Positions 27,027 to 35,351 of a DNA stretch of 64,000 nucleotides are shown in pieces; the stretch's first letter is position 1, and each line of letters begins with the position of its first letter. Under the pieces are notes generated by a model. The model was not told the DNA's origin, did not search any database, and was given only the letters and a program-made list of their open reading frames with translations. Both the position numbers and the translations under genes were made by a program. The DNA lies in contig JAHBYL010000002.1 in assembly GCA_019635955.1 (NCBI GenBank), positions 49,131-113,130 of the forward strand, given 5' to 3'. The DNA comes from Parvibaculum sp. Lineage in GTDB: Bacteria; Pseudomonadota; Alphaproteobacteria; Parvibaculales; Parvibaculaceae.

Positions 27027-30000
27027 GATGCAGCCTCCAGCTCCGGCATTTCGACCTCGATGGGCACGAGAGTGACGAGCGCCTGCCCCGCCTGCACCAT
27101 CTTGCCCTGCGCGCAATGCACCTCATGCACGCGCGCGGCAACGGGCGCCCGCACCTCGATTTCCATTTTCATGGATTCGAGAATGACCAGCGTCTGGTCG
27201 GCGGTAACTTCATCGCCCGGCTGAACGCCGATGGACCAGACATTCCCGGGCACGCCCGCCTCCACCAGCCGCCCGCCATCCGGTACATCGGTCACGCCCT
27301 CGACCGGAGCCGCCTCCGGCTCCATCGCCGGAATGGCAAGGCCCTGCTCCTCCCAGCGATGGCGCTCTTCCTCGAAGGCGCGGCGCTGCGAGACGCGGAA
27401 GGCGGAAATCTCTTCCGCATTTCTTTCGAGAAAATCGAAATACTCGCTGAGGCGGAATGAGCCTTCTTCCACCTTCACCTCATATTGGCCATGCGGGAAG
27501 GCGTCTCTCGCTTCCTTCAGCTCTTCCGCCGAAACGGGGAAGAAGCGCAGCCGGTCGAAGAAGCGGAGCAGCCAGGGCTTTTCGAAATTCGCCGTCTTCC
27601 TCCAGCTGTTCCACATCTGTACCGTGCGGCCGACAAGCTGGTATCCGCCCGGCCCCTCCATGCCATAGACGCAGAGATAGGCGCCGCCGATGCCGACGGC
27701 ATTTTCAGGTGTCCATGTGCGGGCCGGATTGTACTTCGTGGTGACGAGCCTGTGGCGCGGATCGAGCGGTGTGGCGACAGGCGCGCCGAGATAGACATCG
27801 CCGAGCCCCAGCACCATGTAGTCCGCGTCGAAAACGATCCGCTTCACATCGGCGATGCTTTTGAGCCCATTGATACGGCGGATGAATTCGATATTGGACG
27901 GCACCCAGGGCGCATCGGGCCGGACCAGCGTCTCGTATTTCCGCACCGCTTCGCGCGCCGCCTCATCGTCCCAGGAGAGCGGCAGGTGAACGATGCGGCT
28001 CGGCACCTCGATATCCGCCGTCGCAGGCAGCGCGCGCTCCATCTCCTCCAGTATGTCGAGAAGCTTGCGGGCGGACAGCACATCCGGATCGAAATGGATC
28101 TGGAGCGACCGGATGCCAGGCGTCATCTCGATGATGCCTTCGAGCCTGCGGGCCTCGAGCGCCATCATCATCGCGTGAGCGCGGAAGCGCAGCGCGAAGT
28201 CGAGAACGATAGGCCCGTATTCGATCAGCAGGTAATCGTCGCCTGCCCGGCGATAGGTCACCTCCGTCTCGAGATCGGCGATCCGCTTCAGGATCGCGTC
28301 TTCCTTCGCGACCTGGCGGGCGAGCGGCGCAGTGGGCCGCACAAGACCCTTCACCCATGCTTCTTCCACATGGCGAAGCTCCGCCGCCTGCCGGTCCGTG
28401 ATCCGGTGGAAACGCACCTTGTCGCCCGGCTTCAACTGGCCAAGCTTCCAGAGCTCGGATTTGGCAAGCGTTGCCGGACAGACAAATCCGCCAAGACTCG
28501 GCCCGTCGGGGCCCAGAATGATCGGCATGTCGCCGGTGAAATCGATCGTACCGATGGCATAGGCATTGTCGTGAATATTGGAGGGGTGCAACCCCGCCTC
28601 GCCGCCATCCTTTCGCGCCCATTTCGGTTTCGGCCCGATCAGGCGCACGCCCGTTCGCGCAGAATTGTAATGAACTTCGTAAGCGGTGCCGAACAACGCA
28701 TCGATGTCTTCATCAAGGAAGAAATCCGGGGCGCCATGCGGACCGTAGAGAACCGCGATTTCCCATTCCCGTGTCAGCGGCACCCGCGCCGAAACGGGGA
28801 GCGGTGTCGTGACCGCATCTGCAACCGCGCCGCTTTTCGCGATGCGAAGCACATCGCCTGTCTTGAGCGCGCCCGTCGCATGGCCGCCGAACCGGCCAAG
28901 CGTGAAGGCCGAGCGGGAGCCGAGATAGAGCGGCGCGTCGAAGCCATGCCGGATCGCAAGATAGGCGCGCTGTCCCGCTCCCTTTACGCGGCCGAGCGAG
29001 AGCACCTGCCCGCGCTTCACCTCAAAAGCGCACCAGAAAGGCCGCGCGGCGCCGTCAAGCATTACCTCCATCTCGGCGCCGGCAAGCGCCACCACCGCGT
29101 CGCAGCGGAAGCGGAGCGTCGGTCCTTCGAGCGTCATCTCGAGTGTTGCGGCATCTTCCGCATTGCCGGCAAGACGGTTCGCCAGACGGTGGGAAAGCGG
29201 GTCCATGGGGCCGGAAGGCGGCACGCCGACATCCCAATAGCCCTCGCGCCCCGGCCAGTCCTGCAGGCTCGATTGCGCGCCGGGCGAGAGCACGTCGATC
29301 GCGGCACTCTCCGGCTCGTATCCCGCAAGCGTCGAGGTGAGCATCCGCCCTTGCAGGAACGCTTCGGACCGTGCGAGGCCGCGCAGATAGTCGAGGTTTG
29401 TCTCGATGCCATAGACCGAAGATGCGTCGAGCGCCGCTGCGAGATTGGCCGCGGCCTCTTCGCGCGTCCCACCTTTCACGATCACCTTGGCGAGCATAGG
29501 GTCGTAGAAGGGCGTCACCTCGGTTCCCGTTGCGATCCAGCCATCGACGCGAATGCCTTCGGGAAACGACACTTCGGTGAGGAGCCCGGAGGACGGCTGG
29601 AAATTCTTGCCTGGGTCTTCGGCATAGAGCCGCACCTCGATCGCATGGCCCTGCGGCGCGCGCCGGTATGCCTCGATATCGCCGAGTTCGCCAGCGGCCT
29701 GCCGCACCATCATTTCCACGAGATCGAGTCCGGTTACCTCTTCCGTTACCGGATGCTCGACCTGAAGGCGCGTGTTCACCTCGAGGAAATAGAATTTCTT
29801 CTCCACCTCGTCGTAGATGAATTCGACCGTGCCGGCGGATTCGTAGCAAACGCTCTGGCCGAGCCGCATCGCCGCCTCATGGAGCGCCGTGCGATCCACA
29901 TCCGTCAGCCCCGGCGCCGGCGTTTCCTCGATCACCTTCTGGTTGCGACGCTGCGCCGAACAGTCGCGCTCGCCAAGCGCGATCACGTGGCCCTGGCCGT

Positions 30001-30643
30001 CGCCGAATATCTGCACCTCGATATGCCGCGCCGCGGCAACATATTTCTCGAGGAAGAGACCGCTATCCTTGAAGTTCGCAAGCGACAGGCGCCGCACGGT
30101 CTCGTAGAGCTTCGGCATCTCCTCCGTCGAATGGCAGAGCTGCAGCCCGATGCCGCCGCCGCCAGCTGTGCTCTTCAGCATGACCGGATAGCCGATCGCT
30201 TCTGCCCGCGTCAGCGCGTCGTCGAGATCGACGATGAGCGGCGAGCCGGGCAGCAGCGGTACGCCGCTCTTCTCCGCAAGCTCGCGCGCCGTGTGCTTGA
30301 GCGCGAACGCGCGCATATGTTCCGGCCGCGGCCCGACAAAGGCGATGCCCTCACGGCCAAGCGCCGCCGCGAATTCCGGATTCTCGCTGAGAAATCCATA
30401 GCCGGGATGCACCGCCTCGGCGCCCGTTGTCCGCGCTGCGGCGAGAATGGCATCTATATCGAGATAGCTTTCGGCAACGGGCGCGCGCCCGACGCAAACA
30501 GCCTCATCCGCGAGCCGCACATGCGGCGCGAAGCGATCCGCTTCGGAATAAATCGCGACGGGCGAGATGCCCATGCGCCGGAGCGTCTTGATGACGCGGA
30601 CGGCGATTTCGCCACGATTGGCGATCAGAACCTTCTTGAACAT
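27023..30643 (-). CDS. Biotin-dependent guanidine (urea) carboxylase
   Basis: 1206-residue carboxylase. Residues 1-445 are biotin carboxylase with ATP-grasp (FKKVLIANRGEIAVRVIKT start; KSTAGGGGIGLQLC ATP loop; EVNTRLQVEHPVTE). Carboxyltransferase halves of the KipA/KipI-like (AHS2/AHS1) type follow (GLHPSNIHDNAY; GPDGPSLGGFVC), and a C-terminal biotinyl domain ends the protein with ILESMKMEIE, biotin-accepting K1159. Enzymes of this type N-carboxylate urea or guanidine. The guanidine-I riboswitch and deiminase subunits in this operon favour guanidine. An Asp precedes FTGD (TIDFTGD), the position I recall as Asn in yeast urea amidolyase; this needs an alignment. Unlike the fused yeast enzyme, allophanate hydrolase is separate. 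ATG 30643 has GGAGG upstream. Confidence 0.9.
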   Translation of the reverse strand: MFKKVLIANRGEIAVRVIKTLRRMGISPVAIYSEADRFAPHVRLADEAVCVGRAPVAESYLDIDAILAAARTTGAEAVHPGYGFLSENPEFAAALGREGIAFVGPRPEHMRAFALKHTARELAEKSGVPLLPGSPLIVDLDDALTRAEAIGYPVMLKSTAGGGGIGLQLCHSTEEMPKLYETVRRLSLANFKDSGLFLEKYVAAARHIEVQIFGDGQGHVIALGERDCSAQRRNQKVIEETPAPGLTDVDRTALHEAAMRLGQSVCYESAGTVEFIYDEVEKKFYFLEVNTRLQVEHPVTEEVTGLDLVEMMVRQAAGELGDIEAYRRAPQGHAIEVRLYAEDPGKNFQPSSGLLTEVSFPEGIRVDGWIATGTEVTPFYDPMLAKVIVKGGTREEAAANLAAALDASSVYGIETNLDYLRGLARSEAFLQGRMLTSTLAGYEPESAAIDVLSPGAQSSLQDWPGREGYWDVGVPPSGPMDPLSHRLANRLAGNAEDAATLEMTLEGPTLRFRCDAVVALAGAEMEVMLDGAARPFWCAFEVKRGQVLSLGRVKGAGQRAYLAIRHGFDAPLYLGSRSAFTLGRFGGHATGALKTGDVLRIAKSGAVADAVTTPLPVSARVPLTREWEIAVLYGPHGAPDFFLDEDIDALFGTAYEVHYNSARTGVRLIGPKPKWARKDGGEAGLHPSNIHDNAYAIGTIDFTGDMPIILGPDGPSLGGFVCPATLAKSELWKLGQLKPGDKVRFHRITDRQAAELRHVEEAWVKGLVRPTAPLARQVAKEDAILKRIADLETEVTYRRAGDDYLLIEYGPIVLDFALRFRAHAMMMALEARRLEGIIEMTPGIRSLQIHFDPDVLSARKLLDILEEMERALPATADIEVPSRIVHLPLSWDDEAAREAVRKYETLVRPDAPWVPSNIEFIRRINGLKSIADVKRIVFDADYMVLGLGDVYLGAPVATPLDPRHRLVTTKYNPARTWTPENAVGIGGAYLCVYGMEGPGGYQLVGRTVQMWNSWRKTANFEKPWLLRFFDRLRFFPVSAEELKEARDAFPHGQYEVKVEEGSFRLSEYFDFLERNAEEISAFRVSQRRAFEEERHRWEEQGLAIPAMEPEAAPVEGVTDVPDGGRLVEAGVPGNVWSIGVQPGDEVTADQTLVILESMKMEIEVRAPVAARVHEVHCAQGKMVQAGQALVTLVPIEVEMPELEAAS

Positions 30644-30689
30644 CGGGCCTCCGATGGCGCCCGGCGGAAAGCCGCCGGGCGGGAACGCG

Positions 30690-31319
30690 TCAGGCGTCCC
30701 AGATCAATGTGCGAACGGGGGTGGGGTTGAAGCCGTTGCAGGGATTGTTCACCTGCGGGCAATTCGAGATGACGCAGAGCAGATCCATCTCCGCGCGGAT
30801 CTCGACATAGTCGCCCGGCTTCGACAGGCCATCAACAATGGCAAGCGTCCCGTCTTCCTCGACCGGCACATTCATGAAGAAATTGATGTTCGAGACGATA
30901 TCGCGCTTGGTGAGCCCGTGACGCGACAGCTCCATCACGAAATTGTCGCGGCAGCTGTGCATGTAGCGCGTCTCGTAACCGAAGCGCACCGTATTTGCTT
31001 CCGCCGAGCAGGCGCCCGCAGACGTATCGTGATTGCCCGATGTGTCGGCGATCACCACGCCCATCACATTGCCTTCGCTCGAAATGAGCTTCGTGCCGAC
31101 CGTCACATAGGGAGAGCCCTGCGCGCGCACCGTGTCCTGCGCGCTGTAGCGCTCGGAAGGATCGGCCTTCGCATAGAAAAGCGTATCGACGGCCTGGCAG
31201 CCCTCAAGATCGACGATCCGGAGGATCTGACCCTTCTTTACCTCATGCGACCAGGGCCTGAGCGCTGGCACCGTGAAATCGTAGATCGCTTCCGCTTCGT
31301 TGCGATTGGGAATGGTCAT
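30690..31319 (-). CDS. Urea/guanidine carboxylase-associated protein (DUF1989; carboxyguanidine deiminase-type subunit, UAAP2-like)
   Basis: 209-residue DUF1989 protein. It contains CQAVDTLFYAKADPSERYSA, SGNHDTSAGACSAEANTVRF and ends NPCNGFNPTPVRTLIWDA, the pattern of 'urea amidolyase associated protein' 2. Published work on guanidine utilisation assigns the two DUF1989 partners (CgdA/CgdB) to deimination of carboxyguanidine to allophanate, releasing ammonia. This fits a complete route here: carboxylase, deiminase pair, allophanate hydrolase. ATG 31319 with AGGAG eight bases upstream is chosen; a GTG at 31328 overlapping the previous stop (GTGA) is the alternative. It follows the other deiminase subunit directly, consistent with a heteromeric enzyme. 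Confidence 0.87.
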   Translation of the reverse strand: MTIPNRNEAEAIYDFTVPALRPWSHEVKKGQILRIVDLEGCQAVDTLFYAKADPSERYSAQDTVRAQGSPYVTVGTKLISSEGNVMGVVIADTSGNHDTSAGACSAEANTVRFGYETRYMHSCRDNFVMELSRHGLTKRDIVSNINFFMNVPVEEDGTLAIVDGLSKPGDYVEIRAEMDLLCVISNCPQVNNPCNGFNPTPVRTLIWDA

Positions 31320-31324
31320 GGGCC

Positions 31325-32161
31325 TCACTCCTCTCCCCGCGCCGCGAGATAGCGCGCATTGTTTTCAAAGCCGCGGATCGCCTCTTCCGATGCGGTACGG
31401 CAGAAATCGTCCGGCGCCGGCGGTGGCGATTTCCAGACGATGAGCTCGACCTCGTTCGGCGCATAAGGGCCGGGCGCATAGGGATGCGGTGCATTGGAGA
31501 CGAAAACGAGAATGTCGAGCTCGGCGCGGAGATCGACATAGTCGCCAGCCTTCGGCCCCTCTCCTTCCCAGCGGAACTTTCCGCCGGCATCGACGCCCAC
31601 CGGCGCAAAGAAAGTGACGCAAGGTGGAATGTCGTGCTTGTCGAGACCATGCTTCGAGGCGAGCAGCACGAAATTGCCTCGCGCGCTGCGCAGGCTCGCA
31701 TCGCCGTAGCGTTCGAGATTGCTGCCGGGTGTCGAGCCGCCTGTCAGCGCATCGTGGCGCCCATATGTGTCATCGGTGATCGAGGCGAGGACGCGGCCCA
31801 TATCGGAGAAGAGACCGGCGCCGCGCGTCAGCCGCGCATTCCACTGCACCTTCATCGTATCGCCGGCATTGAGCCTCTCGCTCATATCGGCGGAATTGAA
31901 CATGATGACCGACACGCCGGGCGTGCCATGCGTGTTGACGATTCTGAGCGTCTCGCCGCGCGTCACAGGCAGGGCATGGCCCCAGCCCGCGGCCAGCGTC
32001 TCCGTCGAACGGATGAGAGACGACGGGATCTCGGCCGGATTGCGCGGCGCGTCGGCTACGTCTTTCTTTCGCGCCTTCGCGCCGCCGAAGAGCTGGTCGT
32101 AGCGCTCCTGCTGTGCGGCATAGGGACCTGTATATTCTTTCTTGCGGGTTGCTTCCGCCAT
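31325..32161 (-). CDS. Urea/guanidine carboxylase-associated protein (DUF1989; carboxyguanidine deiminase-type subunit, UAAP1-like)
   Basis: 278-residue DUF1989 protein, the longer partner of the pair. Key stretches are TRGETLRIVNTHGTPGVSVI, DTYGRHDALTGGSTPGSNLE, PPCVTFFAPVGVDAGGKFRW and PYAPNEVELIVWKSPPPAPD. The H-D and N-F-V-L-L-A-S-K-H-G elements are shared with the smaller subunit, so the two are ancient paralogues. It is expected to form the carboxyguanidine deiminase with the downstream gene. ATG 32161 with AGGAGA upstream is preferred over the 29-residue upstream extension, which reads as leader. The 114-base gap to the ABC ATPase gene holds no clear terminator, so one long transcript from the riboswitch is likely. 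Confidence 0.87.
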   Translation of the reverse strand: MAEATRKKEYTGPYAAQQERYDQLFGGAKARKKDVADAPRNPAEIPSSLIRSTETLAAGWGHALPVTRGETLRIVNTHGTPGVSVIMFNSADMSERLNAGDTMKVQWNARLTRGAGLFSDMGRVLASITDDTYGRHDALTGGSTPGSNLERYGDASLRSARGNFVLLASKHGLDKHDIPPCVTFFAPVGVDAGGKFRWEGEGPKAGDYVDLRAELDILVFVSNAPHPYAPGPYAPNEVELIVWKSPPPAPDDFCRTASEEAIRGFENNARYLAARGEE

Positions 32162-32275
32162 CGCGCGTCTCCTGTTGCGCGCCGGGTTTCCCCGGGCCGA
32201 AGCCTGGCCGTCCAGGCAATTGCTCCGCCGGGCGGAACCTTGCAACACCGGATGGGTCGTCCCACCCGATGGAAT

Positions 32276-33046
32276 CTATTGCGCGGCCGCCTTGAGCGGC
32301 GGCTCGAAAGGTGCAGGCGGCACGCTCTTGCCGTCGACCTTGAGATCGAAGGTCACCGTTGCGCCATAGGCCTTCATTTCCTCGGGCCGCGTCCTCACCC
32401 GGTCGAAGGCGATCACCCGCGTGCCGAGCTTGAAGGCTTCCGAAAGATCGTGCGTCACCATGAAGATCGTCATGCGTTCCTCGCGCCACAGCCGCAGCAT
32501 GATCTCGTGCACCTCCGAACGGATGCCCGGATCGAGCGCACCGAAGGGTTCGTCCAGCAGAAGGATTTTCGGCTTCTTGACGAGCGCCTGGGCGATCGCC
32601 AGCCGCTGTTGCATGCCGCCCGACAGCTCCGACGGATATTTGCCGGCGGCCTGCGACAACCCGACATTCTGCAGCATCTCGAGCGACACGGCCCGTGCCG
32701 CACGCCGCTTCTTGCCGCAAAGCCGGGCGAGAAAGGGGCTGCCCGCGAACTCGAGGCCCAGCATCACGTTCTGAAGCGCAGTGAGATGCGGAAAGACCGA
32801 ATATTTCTGGAAGACCACACCCCGGTCCGGCGAAGGTTCGTCCTCGAGCTCGACATCGTCGATCAGGATGCGCCCGCGGCTCGGGCTCTCGTCGCCCAGC
32901 ATCATGCGCAGGAATGTGGACTTGCCGCAGCCGGAAGGTCCGACAAGCGAAATGAAGGAACCGGGTTCGGCGGTGAAGTTGATATTCTCCAGCACCGTCT
33001 GGTCGCCATAGACCTTCCAGAGATTTTCGACCGTCACTCGCGTCAT
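32276..33046 (-). CDS. ABC transporter ATP-binding protein (guanidine operon)
   Basis: 256-residue ATPase of the nitrate/sulfonate/taurine (NitT/TauT) type. Walker A is GPSGCGKST (about 36-44), the Q-loop FQKYSVF, the signature LSGGMQQR (about 142-149), Walker B ILLLDEP and the switch His in MVTHD. A C-terminal extension (YGATVTFDLKVDGKS...) follows the core. It energises import of the operon's substrate. It overlaps the permease gene by four bases. The importer family is the one found next to urea carboxylase genes and predicted to import urea or guanidine; with the guanidine-I riboswitch, guanidine is the likely cargo. Substrate is inferred. Confidence 0.92.
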   Translation of the reverse strand: MTRVTVENLWKVYGDQTVLENINFTAEPGSFISLVGPSGCGKSTFLRMMLGDESPSRGRILIDDVELEDEPSPDRGVVFQKYSVFPHLTALQNVMLGLEFAGSPFLARLCGKKRRAARAVSLEMLQNVGLSQAAGKYPSELSGGMQQRLAIAQALVKKPKILLLDEPFGALDPGIRSEVHEIMLRLWREERMTIFMVTHDLSEAFKLGTRVIAFDRVRTRPEEMKAYGATVTFDLKVDGKSVPPAPFEPPLKAAAQ

Positions 33047-33861
33047 GCGCGCCCCCGATACATCCAGCGGAACGCCACGCGCTGAAACAGGCGCAGCGCG
33101 AGGTCGAGTGCAAACGCCAGGCAGGTGATCCAGACGACGTAAGGCAGGATCACATCCATGGCGAGATAGCGCCGCATCAGGAAGATGCGATAGCCGAGAC
33201 CGCTGTCCGAGGCGATCGCTTCAGCCGCGATGAGGAAGAGCCAGGCTGCGCCGAGCGACAACCGGAGCCCGTCGATCAGACGCGGCAGCATCTGGGGCGC
33301 GACGACCCTCAGGATGATCTGCCATGTCGAGGCACCGAGCGTTTGCGCCTTTATGATTTCCTCATGCGGGATTTCAGCCGTGCGCTGCGCCAGATCGCGG
33401 ATAAGAAAAGGTGTGATGCCGATGGCGATAAGCACCACTTTCGAGAGTTCGCCAAGACCCAGCATGATGAAGAGGATGGGAAGCAGCGCCAGCGGCGGGA
33501 TCATCGACAGGACGGCGCTGAACGAATTGAACGTCGCCCGCCAATAGGGGATGAGCCCCTGAAGAATGCCGAAGACGCCGCCGATCAGCGTCGCGATGGC
33601 GACGCCGATGCCGAGCCTTGTGAGGCTCGACATCGTGTCCGTCCACAGCAGGTAGTTTCCGGTTCGCTGATCGGGCTGGAACGCCATGCGTTCGACTGCC
33701 GCCGATATCGACGACCATCCGGGCAGGAGCTTGTCGTTCGGATTGACCGAAAGACGGGCTTCCGATGCGACCACATAGGCGATGAGGACGATCACGAAGG
33801 GAAGGAGCATGAGTCCAAACCGCGTCGCGATGTCTGGCCGCCGGTTGATCAATCTACGCAT
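33043..33861 (-). CDS. ABC transporter permease (guanidine operon)
   Basis: 272-residue integral membrane permease of the NitT/TauT type with six helices. The first is LMLLPFVIVLIAYVVASEAR (about 17-36). The EAA loop is around AQTLGASTWQIILRVVAPQM (about 171-190), which contacts the ATPase. It forms the inner-membrane channel with the ATPase at 32276-33046 and receives substrate from the periplasmic protein at 33895-34977. Its stop overlaps the ATPase start by four bases, and it starts 33 bases after the binding-protein gene. No anomaly in length or motifs is visible. Confidence 0.92.
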   Translation of the reverse strand: MRRLINRRPDIATRFGLMLLPFVIVLIAYVVASEARLSVNPNDKLLPGWSSISAAVERMAFQPDQRTGNYLLWTDTMSSLTRLGIGVAIATLIGGVFGILQGLIPYWRATFNSFSAVLSMIPPLALLPILFIMLGLGELSKVVLIAIGITPFLIRDLAQRTAEIPHEEIIKAQTLGASTWQIILRVVAPQMLPRLIDGLRLSLGAAWLFLIAAEAIASDSGLGYRIFLMRRYLAMDVILPYVVWITCLAFALDLALRLFQRVAFRWMYRGRA

Positions 33862-33894
33862 GGCGTTACTGGCCTCGATCGGTTCTGGTTGCCG

Positions 33895-34977
33895 TCAGAG
33901 CTTGCCTTCGGCCGCCAGTTTCGCGTACTCGGTGTTGTAGCGGAGCAGGACGTTGCTTTCGTCGCCGACAACGGTGCCGTCGGCGAGTTCGATGCCGATA
34001 TAGCCGGGCGACGTCGCGCCTTCGCCGAGAAGCCCGTGATCGAAGAGGAACTTCGTCACGAAGGAAGTCACTTCGGCGAGGTTGCCCTCGGTGAAGGAAA
34101 TGTAGTCTTCCGGCTTGTAGAACATGGCGGTCGCCGCAAGCTGCATCTCGTAGCCTTCGAGATCGGTGCCGGAGGCGACGCCCATTGCGGTCTTCGCAGC
34201 CTTGGCCGCCTCGTCATCCGCCGACATCAGCGCCATGGTCTCGTACCAGATGCCCGTCATCGCCTTGGCAAAGTCCGGATTGTCCTTCAGCGTCTGCGTG
34301 TTGACGACGAGCGAGTCCTGGATTTCGCCGGGAAGCTTCGTCGAGTCGAACACGTTATGCGCGCCGGGCGTCGCGAGGATTTCCGCCGCCATCGGATTCC
34401 ATGTCACCATGGCGGTCACTTGCGGCGTACCATAGGCCGCGATCATGTCGGCGTCCGACGTGTTGATCACGGTCACATCCTTCTCGCTGAGCCCGACGGA
34501 TTCGAGCCCGCGCGCCAGCGTGTAGTGCGAAACCGAAAGCTCCACCAGATTGACTTTCTGGCCCTTGATGTCCTCGAGCTTGTCCTTGCCCTTCAGGATG
34601 ATGACGTCGTTGCCGTCCGAATAGTCGCAGATGATCAGGATGGTCGAGTCGACGCCGCCCGCCGCCGGAATGGCGAGCGCATCCATGTTGGTGGACATCA
34701 CGCCGTCATAGGCGCCGGCCGTATACTGGTTGATTGCCTCGATATAGTCGTTGAACTGCACGACCTCGATATTGATGCCGTATTTGTCGGCCCATTTCTT
34801 CACGATGCCGTGGTCCATCGCATAGCCCCAGGGCATCCAGCCGACATAGATCGACCAGGCAACCTTGAAATCCTTCTTGGGCGCGGCATGGGCAGGCGAC
34901 AGGGAAACGAAAGCAAGCGCCACGACGGCGAATGCCGCGGCGAAAATCCTTAGCGAAGAGAATTTGAAAGAAGTCAT
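33895..34977 (-). CDS. ABC transporter periplasmic substrate-binding protein (guanidine operon)
   Basis: 360-residue exported binding protein of the NMT1/taurine-type family found in urea-carboxylase gene regions. Signal peptide MTSFKFSSLRIFAAAFAVVA through SPAHA (about residues 1-31) precedes the mature KDFKVAWSIYVGWMPWGYAM, typical of this family. It captures the substrate and delivers it to the permease. I chose ATG 34977, with GGAGGA eight bases upstream, over an in-frame ATG at 35031 because that ribosome site belongs to the riboswitch-controlled leader and the signal peptide starts here. First gene of the operon, directly behind a guanidine-I riboswitch. Guanidine as ligand is inferred from this. 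Confidence 0.93.
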   Translation of the reverse strand: MTSFKFSSLRIFAAAFAVVALAFVSLSPAHAAPKKDFKVAWSIYVGWMPWGYAMDHGIVKKWADKYGINIEVVQFNDYIEAINQYTAGAYDGVMSTNMDALAIPAAGGVDSTILIICDYSDGNDVIILKGKDKLEDIKGQKVNLVELSVSHYTLARGLESVGLSEKDVTVINTSDADMIAAYGTPQVTAMVTWNPMAAEILATPGAHNVFDSTKLPGEIQDSLVVNTQTLKDNPDFAKAMTGIWYETMALMSADDEAAKAAKTAMGVASGTDLEGYEMQLAATAMFYKPEDYISFTEGNLAEVTSFVTKFLFDHGLLGEGATSPGYIGIELADGTVVGDESNVLLRYNTEYAKLAAEGKL

Positions 34978-34984
34978 AGAGCCG

Positions 34985-35053
34985 TCCTCCGGATCGAGTG
35001 ATCGCGTTTCAAAACGGAGGATTGGCGTCACGGCGGTTCTGCAATGCCAACCC
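34985..35053 (-). promoter_or_regulatory. Candidate translational expression platform sequestering the ribosome site
   Basis: On the minus strand the ribosome site CGGAGGA (34985-34991) can pair fully with TCCTCCG (35015-35021), a 7-bp stem. An alternative stem pairs GGGTTGGC (35046-35053) with GCCAATCC (35019-35026), 8 bp with one G-U. The two stems share bases 35019-35021, so they exclude each other. This arrangement could let the upstream riboswitch expose or hide the ribosome site. Confidence 0.55.
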
Positions 35054-35061
35054 TCGCATTA

Positions 35062-35185
35062 CATCCGTCTCCCGGGCTTTTGTCCCGCCGTGTACCTGTC
35101 CGCTGTTCACCGGGCAGGGTGCGGCTCTCGGACCAGACACTTCGCGCAACTCTCACGCATGCGAAGCCGGAACCCTAGCCGCTGC
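35062..35185 (-). promoter_or_regulatory. Guanidine-I (ykkC) riboswitch
   Basis: Read on the minus strand, the leader has all the conserved blocks of the guanidine-I aptamer in order. They are CTAGGGTTCCG (from about 35178), CTGGTCCGAGAG (35125-35136), ACACGGCGGGAC and AAAAGCCCGGGAGA (ending about 35066). This RNA binds guanidinium and in proteobacteria often precedes urea-carboxylase-type operons. Here it sits 85 bases before the ABC binding-protein ATG and should switch on the whole operon down to allophanate hydrolase. Confidence 0.93.
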
Positions 35186-35351
35186 CGGAAACACACTTCG
35201 CAAGCACCGTGCCAGAAGGGAAATCGCGGTAAGCGGGGCCGCAAGAGCGGAGAACGCAGCCACCGGCCCGCAAATCAGGCAGCGCGGAAAGCGCGTTGCC
35301 CGTTGTTTGTGCAGGGAAGAATTTCAGGCTGGAGGGCGGACCCTGAGCAGG

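Noticed and set aside
27485..30730. 1081-codon open frame on the plus strand
   Set aside because: It is antisense to the biotin carboxylase gene, has low-complexity Arg/His-rich composition and results from high-GC codon bias.
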